Source: Acidobacteriota bacterium (lineage in GTDB: Bacteria > Acidobacteriota > Terriglobia > Terriglobales > Acidobacteriaceae). Taken from it: a DNA stretch of 34,728 bases. Each line of letters opens with the position of its first letter. The stretch's first letter is position 1. A program made the position numbers and the translations under genes. The stretch is taken from NCBI GenBank assembly GCA_021809235.1, contig JAKBAG010000003.1, positions 1 through 34,728 of the forward strand, read 5' to 3'. Below, in pieces: positions 8,650 to 18,897 of this stretch. The notes under the pieces are model-generated. The model was given only the letters and a program-made list of their open reading frames with translations. It was not told the DNA's origin and did not search any database.

Positions 8650-9150
8650 CTAGAGCAGCTTGCCTCCGGCAAGGTCAGCTATCAACCCTCTGTCGGCTGC
8701 CAGAAAGTCATACTTCGGCAGTTCATCCAGCGCTACCCAACGGACATCGTGGAAAATATGTTCGCCAATCTCGCCTGCGAAGCGATGCACAGCAAAAAAC
8801 TGCAGATCCACGGCACCGCCATGCCGATATGTATGGCGGATGTGGGTAATCAGCGGTCCTATCTCGGCATCGATCTGCAGCTCTTCCATCAGCTCTCGAT
8901 GCAACGCCTGCTCGGCCGTTTCGCCTGGTTCAATCTTGCCCCCGGGAAACTCCCATTGCAGCGCCATTGGCTGATCCGGTCGGCGTTGGCATATCAGCAG
9001 CTTGTTCCCACGCAATATCAGTCCTACAGCCACCAGCCGTAGCGTGGGAGGCTTGCCGACTTTATTTTCCCCGATTGCTTCGTTGGCCCCGTTCTGTGTC
9101 ACACACACAGTGTAGCCTCTTGCGGGCTCCGCGCCATCCACACTTTCCAT
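8650..9150 (-). CDS. Nudix hydrolase, MutT-type (deoxy)nucleoside triphosphate pyrophosphohydrolase
   Basis: Nudix box GGKIEPGETAEQALHRELMEELQID preceded by ALQWEFPGG; start may be further downstream than 9150. Confidence 0.92.
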   Translation of the reverse strand: MESVDGAEPARGYTVCVTQNGANEAIGENKVGKPPTLRLVAVGLILRGNKLLICQRRPDQPMALQWEFPGGKIEPGETAEQALHRELMEELQIDAEIGPLITHIRHTYRHGGAVDLQFFAVHRFAGEIGEHIFHDVRWVALDELPKYDFLAADRGLIADLAGGKLL

Positions 9151-9195
9151 ACAATTGAAAAAACAACTTACCGCGACAGCGCATCTCTGCGCCTC

Positions 9196-9942
9196 TCAGG
9201 CGTGATCCACGATTTCTCTGCTGCCCTGCGCGCCTCCAGGCTGCAACAGCCGCCATCCGCGCTGAGCCGCAAGATTGCGCAGACCTTCGGAGGCATTCAC
9301 CGGCACTGCCAGTCGTGCCATCTCCAACATCGCCACATCGTGCAGCGAGTTGCCGAAGACCACATCCGGCCGCACCAGTCCAACCCGTCGCAGTGCAATT
9401 GCCTTGGCATCGCCGGTAGGTACATCCAGAATCTCCGATGTCAACTGCCCCTCGGTTACTCGTACCGTCGCTGCCAGTACCTGCTCAGGGGCAATGCCGA
9501 AGGCTTCCACTCCGGCAGTAACCACCCAACGATTGGTCGAACTGACCGCCCACAGGCTTACGCCGAGCTGCTGCAGCCCATGCACCACGCGCTCCATCTC
9601 GGCAAAATGCTGCCTGCGTACGCTTTGCCGCACAAACACTTTCGCTGCTTGGGCAATCTCTTCCTCGCGCAAACCGGCATAAACTTGTACCATTTCCCCG
9701 CAAATCTGTTCCTCGCTTACTGACCCGGCTTCGTATGCCCGGTGCCGCTCGTCCATCCAGTCGCTGGCCTCGCGCGAAATCAGCCCCTGCTCCATGGACC
9801 AGAGCATGAAGCCATAGCCGGAATCCCCGCTCCACAGCGTTCCATCGCAGTCGAAGACCGCTGTCTCCCTCACTTCCTGCCTCAAGTGTTCTTCCAGTTC
9901 CACACTGCCCCAGGGCAACGCCACCAAATCCATCGCGTTCAC
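9196..9942 (-). CDS. HAD-superfamily phosphatase (SerB-like)
   Basis: Motif I VFDCDGTLW, motif II WAVSSTNRW, motif III/IV GDAKAIALRR...DVVFGNSLHDVAML. GTG start at 9942 preceded by AGGAGGA; track ORF begins at 10044. Confidence 0.85.
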   Translation of the reverse strand: MNAMDLVALPWGSVELEEHLRQEVRETAVFDCDGTLWSGDSGYGFMLWSMEQGLISREASDWMDERHRAYEAGSVSEEQICGEMVQVYAGLREEEIAQAAKVFVRQSVRRQHFAEMERVVHGLQQLGVSLWAVSSTNRWVVTAGVEAFGIAPEQVLAATVRVTEGQLTSEILDVPTGDAKAIALRRVGLVRPDVVFGNSLHDVAMLEMARLAVPVNASEGLRNLAAQRGWRLLQPGGAQGSREIVDHA

Positions 9943-10154
9943 CGGTACTCCTCCTGAACAGATCGCTTTTTTCGTATTGTATGGCCCGACAATTCTGTCA
10001 ACATGAAATTTCAGCAGATTTCCTTCCGGCACAAACAGGTGCATCCGTGGTCATTCACTCTGCAGGTACGTATACAGCTTGATTCCTTGCCGATTCTGGT
10101 TCGGTCCCATCACATGCCGCAGCCAGGCAGCTCTAGCCGCGGAATAATGAGCAT

Positions 10155-11177
10155 GTGATTCCGGGGAGCAATGCCGAACTGATGCGGGACTACCGCCTGT
10201 ACCTTCAGGTGGAAAAGGGGCTGCGCCCGCTCAGCTGCGAGGCCTACGCCTCCGATCTGCGCACCTTTGCCGAATTTCTCGAGTCGCGTCATGCCGTACT
10301 GGTCACGGCTACTCAGCAGGATCTCTCCCACTTTCTCGAGCATCTCCGAACCCACGGCATCGACTCCCGATCGGCTGCACGCAAACTCAGCTGTCTGCGT
10401 GGCTTTTATAAGTGGCTGCTGCTGGATCGTCGTATCGATCACGACCCCACCGTGAATGTCGAATCTCCCAAAGCCTGGAAGGTACTGCCCAAGTCCATGG
10501 CAGAATCCGAAATTGCCACCGCGCTCGATCGCGCTTCAGCCCATGCGGCCACCTCTGAGTCGCGCGCCGTTGCCCTGCGGGACAGGGCCATGCTGGAACT
10601 TCTCTACGCCGGCGGACTTCGCGTCTCCGAGCTTACCGGCCTTGTCCTCAGTGATCTCGCCCTTGACATGGGTCAGATTCATCTCCGCGGAAAGGGAGAT
10701 AAGGAGCGCATCGTCCCCATAGCCCAGTCTGCCCAACAGGCCCTGGAGGAGTATCTCCACGATGCCCGTCCCGAGCTGATGCGTTCGGCTTCGGCGCGTA
10801 CCCAGCGTCAGCCTGCTTGGTTTTTCCTGTCCACGCGGGGACTGCCCATGACCCGACAGGCAGTCTGGCGTATCGTCCGTGCCGCCACGTCTGCCAGCCC
10901 GCATGCTTTGCGCCATAGCTGCGCCACCCATATGGTGGAACACGGCGCCGATCTGCGCAGCGTGCAAACACTGCTCGGCCACACCGATATATCCACTACC
11001 CAGGTGTATACGCATCTGGCTCTCAGCCGCCTCAAACAGGTGCATCGCATCCACCATCCTCGTGCCCGTCGCCAAGCTGCAGAGTCTGCCGCAGTACTCT
11101 CGCTGCCTGTCGATTCAGAATCAGCCTCTCCGCGTCCTGCGCTTTATCTTGTCCCTTCCGGTAGGAAGTCCTCATGA
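10155..11177 (+). CDS. xerD: Xer-type tyrosine recombinase (XerD-like)
   Basis: SAM-like N-domain; catalytic signature GGLRVSEL...[11 protein letters not shown]...[41 protein letters not shown]-terminal [13 protein letters not shown]. Confidence 0.85.
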   Translation: MIPGSNAELMRDYRLYLQVEKGLRPLSCEAYASDLRTFAEFLESRHAVLVTATQQDLSHFLEHLRTHGIDSRSAARKLSCLRGFYKWLLLDRRIDHDPTVNVESPKAWKVLPKSMAESEIATALDRASAHAATSESRAVALRDRAMLELLYAGGLRVSELTGLVLSDLALDMGQIHLRGKGDKERIVPIAQSAQQALEEYLHDARPELMRSASARTQRQPAWFFLSTRGLPMTRQAVWRIVRAATSASPHALRHSCATHMVEHGADLRSVQTLLGHTDISTTQVYTHLALSRLKQVHRIHHPRARRQAAESAAVLSLPVDSESASPRPALYLVPSGRKSS

Positions 11178-12169
11178 GCGCCCAGGATCAGCCCGTCGCC
11201 ACTGGTCCGCTTGCGGATCTCGTCTCGCAGTATCTTTTTGTCCTGCAGAATGAGCGAAGCGCCTCCAGGCACACGTTGCGCGCCTATGAGCGCGAGCTGA
11301 CCTCCTTTGTTCTTGCTCTCAACCGCCAGTCTGGCACGCAACTCACCCCTGCTGACGTGGAGCACACCGCCATCCGAGCCTATCTCGGTGAGCTCTATCA
11401 GCGGGGACTTTCCCGTGCTTCAGCCGCACGCGCGCTGGCCGCCATCCGCAGTTGGTTTCGCTGGCTTGCGCGCACCGGCCATGTCCAGCAAAACGTGGCC
11501 ACACTAGTGGCTACCCCACGCCTGCCGCGTCATCTTCCACGTGTTCCATCCATTGAGCAGCTGAATCAGGTAGTGGATACCATCTCCGAATCAGATGCCA
11601 GCTGGCCTGCCCGTGACCTTGTCATCTTCGAGCTGCTCTACGGCTGCGGCATGCGCAACTCCGAACTGACAGGTCTGGATCTCACAGATATTCACTGGGC
11701 CAACGATGTCATCCTGGTGCGCGGCAAAGGCCAGAAGCAGCGCTATGTCCCGCTGGGTGATGCTGCCGCTCAGGCACTCCGGGCCTATCTGGTGGAACGC
11801 GAAACCCGACTGCAGGCACAGCAAAAATCCTCCCCTGCGCTGCTGCTCAATCTTCATCTGCGTGGCACGGCACGGCTTTCCAGCCGAAGTGTGGCTCGCA
11901 TCGTCAAGCGCATTGCCATGGAGCGTGGCCTGCCGTCCGATATCCATCCCCACACGCTCAGGCATGCCTTTGGAACACATCTTCTTGCCGAAGGCGCAGA
12001 CCTGCGCGCCATTCAGGAATTACTCGGCCATGAGCGCCTGTCCACTACACAGCGTTATACTCAGCTCACCACGGCCCAACTCGCTGTCGTCTATGACAGA
12101 ACCCATCCCCGCGCCCAGTCCCCACAGGACTCTCACCGCCATCCGACGCGAAACGCATATCACGAATAG
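11174..12169 (+). CDS. xerC: Xer-type tyrosine recombinase (XerC-like)
   Basis: Catalytic signature GCGMRNSEL...[11 protein letters not shown]...[42 protein letters not shown]-terminal [10 protein letters not shown]. Overlaps the previous ORF by 4 nt (ATGA). Confidence 0.87.
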   Translation: MSAQDQPVATGPLADLVSQYLFVLQNERSASRHTLRAYERELTSFVLALNRQSGTQLTPADVEHTAIRAYLGELYQRGLSRASAARALAAIRSWFRWLARTGHVQQNVATLVATPRLPRHLPRVPSIEQLNQVVDTISESDASWPARDLVIFELLYGCGMRNSELTGLDLTDIHWANDVILVRGKGQKQRYVPLGDAAAQALRAYLVERETRLQAQQKSSPALLLNLHLRGTARLSSRSVARIVKRIAMERGLPSDIHPHTLRHAFGTHLLAEGADLRAIQELLGHERLSTTQRYTQLTTAQLAVVYDRTHPRAQSPQDSHRHPTRNAYHE

Positions 12170-12274
12170 CCCCGTGCAACGTATCAGCTCATATGCAGCT
12201 CTTTCGCACTGCACACCTCGCGGACAGGCTGCTATTCGCGTTTCCATCCGACACAGATTTACACTAATAGGGAT

Positions 12275-14875
12275 ATGTTCGGGAATGAAGCCAATCCGCA
12301 AGCTCCTGCAAACCCAGCCCCCACATTGCCCGTAACCGAGGCCGACACACGCGAACGCGCAGAACGGTATGATCCGGCAGCCATTGAATCAGCCTGGCAG
12401 CTGCGCTGGGCTGAGGATCCGTCCCTCTACGCCTCCGAGCCGCTCGAAAGTGCGAAACCCAAGTATTACGTGCTTGAAATGCTGCCCTATCCCAGCGGCC
12501 AGCTGCACATGGGCCATGTCCGCAACTACTCCATCGGCGATGCGCTGGCCCGTTATATGTGGATGCAGGGCCACAACGTGCTGCACCCCATGGGATGGGA
12601 TGCCTTTGGACTTCCGGCAGAAAACGCAGCGCTCAAAAACAATACACCGCCTCGCGAATGGACTCTGCGCAATATCGCAGCCATGAAGCGTCAGATGCAG
12701 CGGCTTGGCTTCTCCTACGACTGGTCGCGCGAGGTCACCACATGCCTGCCGGACTACTACCGCTGGAATCAGTGGTTCTTCCTGCGCATGTATGAGCGCG
12801 GCCTGGTCTATCGCAAGCAGTCGCGTGTCAACTGGTGTCGTGAGTGTGCTACTGTCCTTGCCAACGAGCAGGTCGTCAATGGCTGCTGCTGGCGCCATGA
12901 AGATGTGCTCGTCGAGCAGCGGAATCTCGAACAGTGGTTCCTGCGCATCACGGCCTACGCGCAGGATCTTCTCGACGGACTCGATCAGCTTGATGGCTGG
13001 CCGGAAAAAGTCCGCACCATGCAGCGCAACTGGATCGGTCGCAGTGAAGGGACTGAGGTGGATTTCACACTCGATGCCCCCGATGCCGACTTTGATCGTG
13101 CGCCCATCCGCGTCTTCACCACCCGCGTGGATACCATCTTTGGCGCTACCAGCGTCCAGCTTGCCCCGGAGCATCCGGTCGTGGCAAAACTTGCGGCCAC
13201 CAACCCCGCATTAGCCTCCGGCGTTCAGTCGCTGATCGAGCAGCAGAAGAAGGCGCGCGAAGCAGGTGAGCTCGGAGCCATTGAAAAACATGGTGTCCCC
13301 ACCGGCTTCCATGCCATCAACCCCTTCAGTGGCGAGCGTATTCCCGTCTGGGTCGGCAATTACATTCTGATGGACTACGGAACCGGAGCCATCATGAGCG
13401 TTCCCGGACACGACGAGCGCGACTTTGAATTTGCAGTCAAGTATGGTCTCGCCATCCGCCGGGTCATTGAGCCTGCGCAGGCTGCCGAACAAACGCAGCA
13501 GGGATCTGAGCCAGCTCTACCGTACCTCAGCGAAGAGGGTCGGCTGATCGCCTCCGGTGAATTCAATGGTCTCAGCTGCGAAGTTGCTCAAAAGCGCCTG
13601 CAGCAGATCGCAGAAGCCGCCGGATTCGGCAAAGCCACCGTCACCTGGAGGCTCAAAGACTGGGGCGTCAGCCGTCAGCGATACTGGGGAACGCCCATCC
13701 CCATGATTCACTGCGAACGCGACGGGATCGTACCCGTCCCGGACCATCAGCTTCCCGTCCTGCTGCCCGATCAGATCGAGATCACGCAGCAGGGTGGTTC
13801 GCCGCTCTCGCGCGTCCCGGAGTTTCTCCACACCACATGCCCGAAGTGCGGTGGCCCGGCGCGTCGTGAGACGGACACCATGGACACATTCGTCGATTCC
13901 AGCTGGTACTTCTACCGTTACACCGATGCACAGAATGCGCAGCAGCCCTTCCTGCCTTCCACCGCACGCTACTGGTTTCCCATTGATCAGTATATCGGCG
14001 GTGTGGAACACGCCATTCTGCATCTCATCTACTCCCGCTTCTGGACCCGCGTCATGCGCGACCTTGGGCTCATTGACAACAGGGAACCGGCGCAGCGGCT
14101 CTTTACTCAGGGAATGGTCATCAAGGACGGGGCCAAGATGTCGAAATCCCGCGGCAACGTAGTTTCGCCCGACGATATGGTCGCTCGATACGGTGCAGAT
14201 GCCACGCGCATGTATGCGCTCTTTGCTGCCCCTCCGGATCGCGATCTGGACTGGCAGGAAGACGGCGTAGCCGGAATCAGCCGCTTCCTGGCCCGCGTCT
14301 ATCGGCTCGTCCTGCGCCTGCTTCCGATCGCCGTCGCAGCCCCTTCTGCAGCGATCCCACCCACCGCCGCAGTCCAGCCACTGCTGCGCAAGCTGCACCA
14401 GACCATCGCCAAAATTACCCAGGACTTCGGTGGACGCTGGCATTTCAACACCTCGATTGCCGCCATCATGGAACTGGTCAACGAGATGATGGCCGCTGAA
14501 TCCGCCATGCTCTCCGGCGAAGTACCCGCTTCGGCCGTGCGTGAGCTTGTTCGCTCCCTGGTGCTCTTGCTCGGACCGTTTGCACCATATCTTGCTGCCG
14601 AACTCTGGCAGCGGCTTGGAGAGGCCACGCCGCTTCTACGCGCCAGTTGGCCGGTCTCTAACCCGGAACTTGCCCGCGAGGATCAGATCGAAATCCCCGT
14701 ACAGATCAACGGAAAGCTGCGCAGCCTCATCCGTGTATCGGCAGAGAGTCCGCGCGAAACCATTGAGTCCGCTGCTCTTGCCGATGCAAAGATTCAGGAG
14801 TGGCTGGCCGGGAAGGAGCCTTTGCGCGTGATTCATGTGCCTGGAAAACTTCTGAATCTGGTGGTCCGCTCTTGA
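12275..14875 (+). CDS. leuS: Leucyl-tRNA synthetase
   Basis: HIGH-type PYPSGQLHMGHVRNYSIGDALARY, editing domain, AKMSKSRGNVVSPDDMVARYGADATRMY, WFPIDQYIGGVEHAILHLIYSRF. Confidence 0.98.
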   Translation: MFGNEANPQAPANPAPTLPVTEADTRERAERYDPAAIESAWQLRWAEDPSLYASEPLESAKPKYYVLEMLPYPSGQLHMGHVRNYSIGDALARYMWMQGHNVLHPMGWDAFGLPAENAALKNNTPPREWTLRNIAAMKRQMQRLGFSYDWSREVTTCLPDYYRWNQWFFLRMYERGLVYRKQSRVNWCRECATVLANEQVVNGCCWRHEDVLVEQRNLEQWFLRITAYAQDLLDGLDQLDGWPEKVRTMQRNWIGRSEGTEVDFTLDAPDADFDRAPIRVFTTRVDTIFGATSVQLAPEHPVVAKLAATNPALASGVQSLIEQQKKAREAGELGAIEKHGVPTGFHAINPFSGERIPVWVGNYILMDYGTGAIMSVPGHDERDFEFAVKYGLAIRRVIEPAQAAEQTQQGSEPALPYLSEEGRLIASGEFNGLSCEVAQKRLQQIAEAAGFGKATVTWRLKDWGVSRQRYWGTPIPMIHCERDGIVPVPDHQLPVLLPDQIEITQQGGSPLSRVPEFLHTTCPKCGGPARRETDTMDTFVDSSWYFYRYTDAQNAQQPFLPSTARYWFPIDQYIGGVEHAILHLIYSRFWTRVMRDLGLIDNREPAQRLFTQGMVIKDGAKMSKSRGNVVSPDDMVARYGADATRMYALFAAPPDRDLDWQEDGVAGISRFLARVYRLVLRLLPIAVAAPSAAIPPTAAVQPLLRKLHQTIAKITQDFGGRWHFNTSIAAIMELVNEMMAAESAMLSGEVPASAVRELVRSLVLLLGPFAPYLAAELWQRLGEATPLLRASWPVSNPELAREDQIEIPVQINGKLRSLIRVSAESPRETIESAALADAKIQEWLAGKEPLRVIHVPGKLLNLVVRS

Positions 14876-15855
14876 CCGCCGACGAGCGTAGTATCGCCAG
14901 CCCGGCCAATCAGCATGAGCTGCAAGCCATCCTGGCCGGAAAGCCCGTTCGCGCCACGCAATCCATGATCGGCCAAATGTCCCGCGTCTGGCGCTCACCA
15001 TCGCTGACCGGGCTGGAGATTGCCTGGCGATGGCTCTTCGGTCTGCCGTTTGTACTGCTGCTCAATCAGCAACAGCAAAAAATCTTCCAGACGCTCACAC
15101 CGCAGGCCTCCGGACTAAGCAAGTTTGATTTCCAGGATCCGTGGACCGCCGCAACGCTGCTCAATCACGCCATACATCTCTACCATCCGCTGTTCATGGC
15201 AGCCTTTTGGCATATTGCTCCGGCTGCCGTTCTGCTCTGGGCCATCGTCTCCGGCACGGGCCGTACATTGATCTTCGTCCGCATGCAGGCAGCAGCACCG
15301 GGTTGGCAGCGTCGCATCCCATCCGTCATCCTGCTCCAGGCCATATGGGCCGTCTCTCTGCTCTTGGCATGGGCTGCCTGGTTCAATCTGCTAGCCTGGC
15401 TTGCTCAGGATCAGATCGAACGCACCTCGGTCGAGCCAAGTGTTGTCTCTTACCTCATCTGGGTCATTTTTCTGTCGCTTGGCATCTATGCCGGATGGGC
15501 TGCCATCAGTTGGGTGCTGCGGCTGGCACCCATTCTCGTTCTCCGCGAAGGGCTTTCACCGCTACGCGCCCTGCGCAGCAGCATGACAGCGGGCAGGGAA
15601 CTAGCCAGCAAACTTGCTGAGGTCAATCTCGTCCTCTGCATCGTTCGCATCATGCTCATCGTGCTCGGCATGGTCTTCTGCGCTGCGCCGCTGCCCTTCA
15701 GCGACGAACTCGGCCCCGACCAGATGCATACCCTCTACGAAGTTGTCGGTGTCCTCTACCTGATTGGCAGCGATTACTTCCACGTGGTGCGTCAGCAGTC
15801 CTATGTCGCGCTTGTACGTCGCTACCGGGATTTCACCGCAGCTCGCCAGGACTGA
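14872..15855 (+). CDS. Hypothetical multi-pass membrane protein, probably translationally coupled to leuS
   Basis: TTG at 14872 overlaps the leuS TGA (TTGA). Translation (M)TADERSIASPANQHELQ... with several hydrophobic segments. Track ORF starts at 14800 inside leuS. Confidence 0.75.
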   Translation: MTADERSIASPANQHELQAILAGKPVRATQSMIGQMSRVWRSPSLTGLEIAWRWLFGLPFVLLLNQQQQKIFQTLTPQASGLSKFDFQDPWTAATLLNHAIHLYHPLFMAAFWHIAPAAVLLWAIVSGTGRTLIFVRMQAAAPGWQRRIPSVILLQAIWAVSLLLAWAAWFNLLAWLAQDQIERTSVEPSVVSYLIWVIFLSLGIYAGWAAISWVLRLAPILVLREGLSPLRALRSSMTAGRELASKLAEVNLVLCIVRIMLIVLGMVFCAAPLPFSDELGPDQMHTLYEVVGVLYLIGSDYFHVVRQQSYVALVRRYRDFTAARQD

Positions 15856-16964
15856 TCGGTTCCCGGACCTGGTATGGTCTGCAGCTCCGGCACATGGTCG
15901 CGATAGCTTTCCCAGCCATTCAAGATGTTCTGCACCACTTTGTGACCCACGGCATAGGCGCTGGCAATCGCTGGTAGAAATGCCCCATAGCGGCTCACCT
16001 TCTGGTAGCTCAGGCTGGTCGCGGCATCCATTCCGGTCGGCTGCCGGTCAAAGTTGCTCACCGTGCGCAGCACCAGAATCCGATTCCAATCCACACGTCC
16101 GGAATCGGCCAGTTGTCGCAGAGATTCCAGCGTTCCGGAGTCTTCCATCGCCGTTGTCACAAACCGTCCCTTGCCGCCTGTATAGTACTGCATCCAGGCC
16201 GCAGCCCAGGCATCCATTCGGGCGCCGTGCCAGTAGGTCGAGGAGGATATCTCATCGCCCATCTGCACCTTAGGCGGAGCCTCTGCTGCTTTCTCCTGGA
16301 AGTGGCTGCGCACCTCACGAAGCCTTTCGGAGTCCGGAAGGGCAACGTTTCGGGTCTCGGCATACGCCCAACGGGCCAGCCCCGCATTCACGGAAAAAAC
16401 CTGCCCCGGCAGTGCATCCACTGGTTTTTCGTAGGGCTTGGAGCGCATCAGCGGCACCATGCCGGTCGGCCATCCCTGCGGAATTTCCCGTGCGTCAATC
16501 TCGTAGCCCAGGTCGCCATCCACAACCCACTCAGCCCATACCGCAGACCCCAGCGAAGCCTCATCCGGACTCGCTCCGGCGATTCCGGCAATCAGCCAAT
16601 AGGCGTGGGAAAGATCAAACTGGGGATCCAGCCCCAGTGCCATCACGGTTGCCGCAGCATGCGCTGTCCCTTGTCCGGTCACAATCGCCAGCTCTCCGGA
16701 ATCATTCATGCGCGCAGCATGGAAGGCCCCTGGCACTGGATACACATGCAGCAGATGATCTTTTTCCACCCACGTCTGCAACTCGCCCGGCTGGTCGCCG
16801 GTATCGGCTCCGGGCTCAAACATGGCCACCACAACTACCTTCACCGGAATCGGTTTCGGAGTTGCGGCCTGTGCCGGGCACCGAACTGCCAGCAGCCACA
16901 CGCATGTAGCCAGCCATCCCCATGGGATTACATTCCAACTCGAAGGCCGGAGACGTACCCGCAT
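15822..16964 (-). CDS. Purine nucleoside permease (NUP) family-like exported protein
   Basis: PIPVKVVVVAMFEPGADTGDQPGELQTWVEKDHL...AIVTGQGTAHAAATVMALGLDPQFDLSHAYWLIAGIAGASPDEASLGSAVWAEWVVDGDLGYEIDAREIP matches the remembered NUP family pattern; signal peptide-like N-terminus from ATG 16964. Confidence 0.8.
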   Translation of the reverse strand: MRVRLRPSSWNVIPWGWLATCVWLLAVRCPAQAATPKPIPVKVVVVAMFEPGADTGDQPGELQTWVEKDHLLHVYPVPGAFHAARMNDSGELAIVTGQGTAHAAATVMALGLDPQFDLSHAYWLIAGIAGASPDEASLGSAVWAEWVVDGDLGYEIDAREIPQGWPTGMVPLMRSKPYEKPVDALPGQVFSVNAGLARWAYAETRNVALPDSERLREVRSHFQEKAAEAPPKVQMGDEISSSTYWHGARMDAWAAAWMQYYTGGKGRFVTTAMEDSGTLESLRQLADSGRVDWNRILVLRTVSNFDRQPTGMDAATSLSYQKVSRYGAFLPAIASAYAVGHKVVQNILNGWESYRDHVPELQTIPGPGTDQSWRAAVKSR

Positions 16965-16995
16965 CCATTTTCCTCGCTTCACCCTATCGGGGGCG

Positions 16996-18612
16996 TTAGT
17001 TTCCCGCATGCAGGTGTGCGGCTGCCTTCTGGGCATCCGCTTTTTGGGCGCGTTCCACCAGGGCCTGGGCCTGTGGCAACTCCATGATCGCCTTTTGAAT
17101 CATCGGATCCCATTCGGCTTCCACTCGAAGTCCCTGTGCTTGTCCATTCAGAATGGTAACTATCTTGGACTTGATGTTTGCCTGCACCCAGCTCAGGTTT
17201 GCATCGAAATCCTTCTCGCTCCAATCGATCTTTTCTGCTGTCAGGAATTTCTTGAACTCCGCCGTCACCGCATCCGACATCACAAACTGTGTTTCCTTCG
17301 GATGGTTGGCTACCCACTGCGGCGCAAAGTGGAAGAACGCTTGATGTATCAGCAGCGTATCGGTAAACGCATTCGACTTCGGCGTTTCAATTTTTACGTC
17401 CGGGGTAATGCCGCCGCCGCCATACACAGTCCGTCCGGAGTCGGTCAGCTTCACTTCCGTATTGGTCTTGTTGGCCGGCAGCGCGTTGGCGTGGTTGTAG
17501 TAGTAGTCGTAGAGCGAAATACCCTTGTAATCGCGCTGGATCAGCCTTCCTGAAGGTGTGTAGTAGTGATACGTGGTCAGCGCCAGTGCTGTCGCATCCG
17601 ACAGGTTATAGACCGTCTGTACCAGCCCCTTGCCAAATGTCGTCTCTCCGGCAATCAGGGCGCGATCATGATCCTGCAGCGCGCCGGAAACAATCTCCGC
17701 AGCCGATGCAGTATTCCGGTTTACCAGCACAACAATGGGATAAAACTTCCCTCCGTTGCCGTGCGTCACGGTGTACACCTGGTCAGGATAGGCCCGTCCG
17801 CGCTGCGAGACGATGATCTGTCCCTTGCTCAGCAGATGATCACAAATCTCCACCGCCTGGCTCAACAGTCCGCCTGGATTTCCGCGCAAGTCCAGCACCA
17901 GCCCCTTCATGTTGCCAAAGCTATCCACGGCATCGTCGACTTCCTTACCTGCGGTCTCAGATGCAAAGTTCGCCAGGTGGATATAGCCCACGCCAGGCTG
18001 AATCTGGAAAGCCAGATCGACCGAGGGATGCGGAATCTCATCTCGCACCAGCGTAAAGCTCAACGGCTGAGGACTTCCGTATCGCACCGTCGTCAGGGTC
18101 ACGCTTGTGCCTTTCGGCCCTTTCAGCAGCTTGGACACCTGCTCAGAGTTCATTCCGGTCGTGCTCTTGCCGTTGATGGATGCAATGATGTCGCCCGGGT
18201 GAATGCCTGCCTTGTAGCTCGGCGTACCTTCGTAGGGAGTCACCACATAAATCTTGTCCTTTTGCTGCTGGATCAGCATACCCACGCCGAAGTAGCGTCC
18301 CTGCTGATCTTCGCGCATTTTGGCAAAGGCCTTCGGATCGTAGAAATTAGAGTGCGGATCCAGCACATGCAGCATTGACGGAATGGCTCCGTCAAAAATC
18401 ACATCGTCGGCCTTGTCCCCCACGATCGGTTCCGCATAGTTCTGCTCCACCAGCGCGTACACATCCGTAAACTGCTTCAAGTTGTCACGAAACTGGGACT
18501 GATCCGTCGCCGACTGTGCGCCGACCTTGCTCTGCAGCACCGTGCCAGCCAGTGCGCAAATACAGAAAAAGACAATCAGGAAAAAGGTTGCGCGACGGGC
18601 GCTGGATCGCAT
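16996..18612 (-). CDS. S41-family C-terminal processing peptidase with PDZ domain, N-terminally anchored
   Basis: PDZ-like PSYKAGIHPGDIIASINGKS; catalytic Ser region NRNTASAAEIVSGALQDH and Lys region GETTFGKGLVQTVY; N-terminal TM FFLIVFFCICALAG. Confidence 0.93.
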   Translation of the reverse strand: MRSSARRATFFLIVFFCICALAGTVLQSKVGAQSATDQSQFRDNLKQFTDVYALVEQNYAEPIVGDKADDVIFDGAIPSMLHVLDPHSNFYDPKAFAKMREDQQGRYFGVGMLIQQQKDKIYVVTPYEGTPSYKAGIHPGDIIASINGKSTTGMNSEQVSKLLKGPKGTSVTLTTVRYGSPQPLSFTLVRDEIPHPSVDLAFQIQPGVGYIHLANFASETAGKEVDDAVDSFGNMKGLVLDLRGNPGGLLSQAVEICDHLLSKGQIIVSQRGRAYPDQVYTVTHGNGGKFYPIVVLVNRNTASAAEIVSGALQDHDRALIAGETTFGKGLVQTVYNLSDATALALTTYHYYTPSGRLIQRDYKGISLYDYYYNHANALPANKTNTEVKLTDSGRTVYGGGGITPDVKIETPKSNAFTDTLLIHQAFFHFAPQWVANHPKETQFVMSDAVTAEFKKFLTAEKIDWSEKDFDANLSWVQANIKSKIVTILNGQAQGLRVEAEWDPMIQKAIMELPQAQALVERAQKADAQKAAAHLHAGN

Positions 18613-18682
18613 GCGGTTTAGAACCTCCGGACCGCATTAGCGCACCCCTGCAGTTGCCGGGTATGCAGCGGCCTTTGCGCAG

Positions 18683-18691
18683 AGTATAGCA
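18683..18691 (-). promoter_or_regulatory. Candidate extended -10 element (TGCTATACT) for the S41 protease
   Basis: Minus-strand TGCTATACT about 70 bp upstream of the 18612 start; no good -35 identified. Confidence 0.3.
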
Positions 18692-18897
18692 TCGCCATCC
18701 TTGCCCCTGTTGCACTCCAGCCGTGCCCCGCCCGGACAACGGTATACCGAACGCCGCTACCTTCCGCACCTGCTGCCCAGTCCACTAGCCCCGCGTCCAA
18801 TCATCAGCAACAGAAGTTCCCGGCCGGGACGCTCCGCAGCGTTTACAATACCGTTATGGGTCAGCCGCCTCGGCCGCTGTCCCGCTTGAGATCAAGA

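Noticed and set aside
9096-9114. CTGTGTCACACACACAG dyad near the Nudix gene start, considered as a second CRP-like site
   Set aside because: Arises from a GT-repeat-like run and does not have TGTGA-N6-TCACA spacing.
12163-12238. 8-bp inverted repeat CGAATAGC / GCTATTCG spanning the XerC-like stop and the leuS leader, considered as a Xer/dif or T-box element
   Set aside because: No 28-bp dif-like architecture and no T-box sequence; an 8-bp repeat with a ~60-nt spacer is weak.
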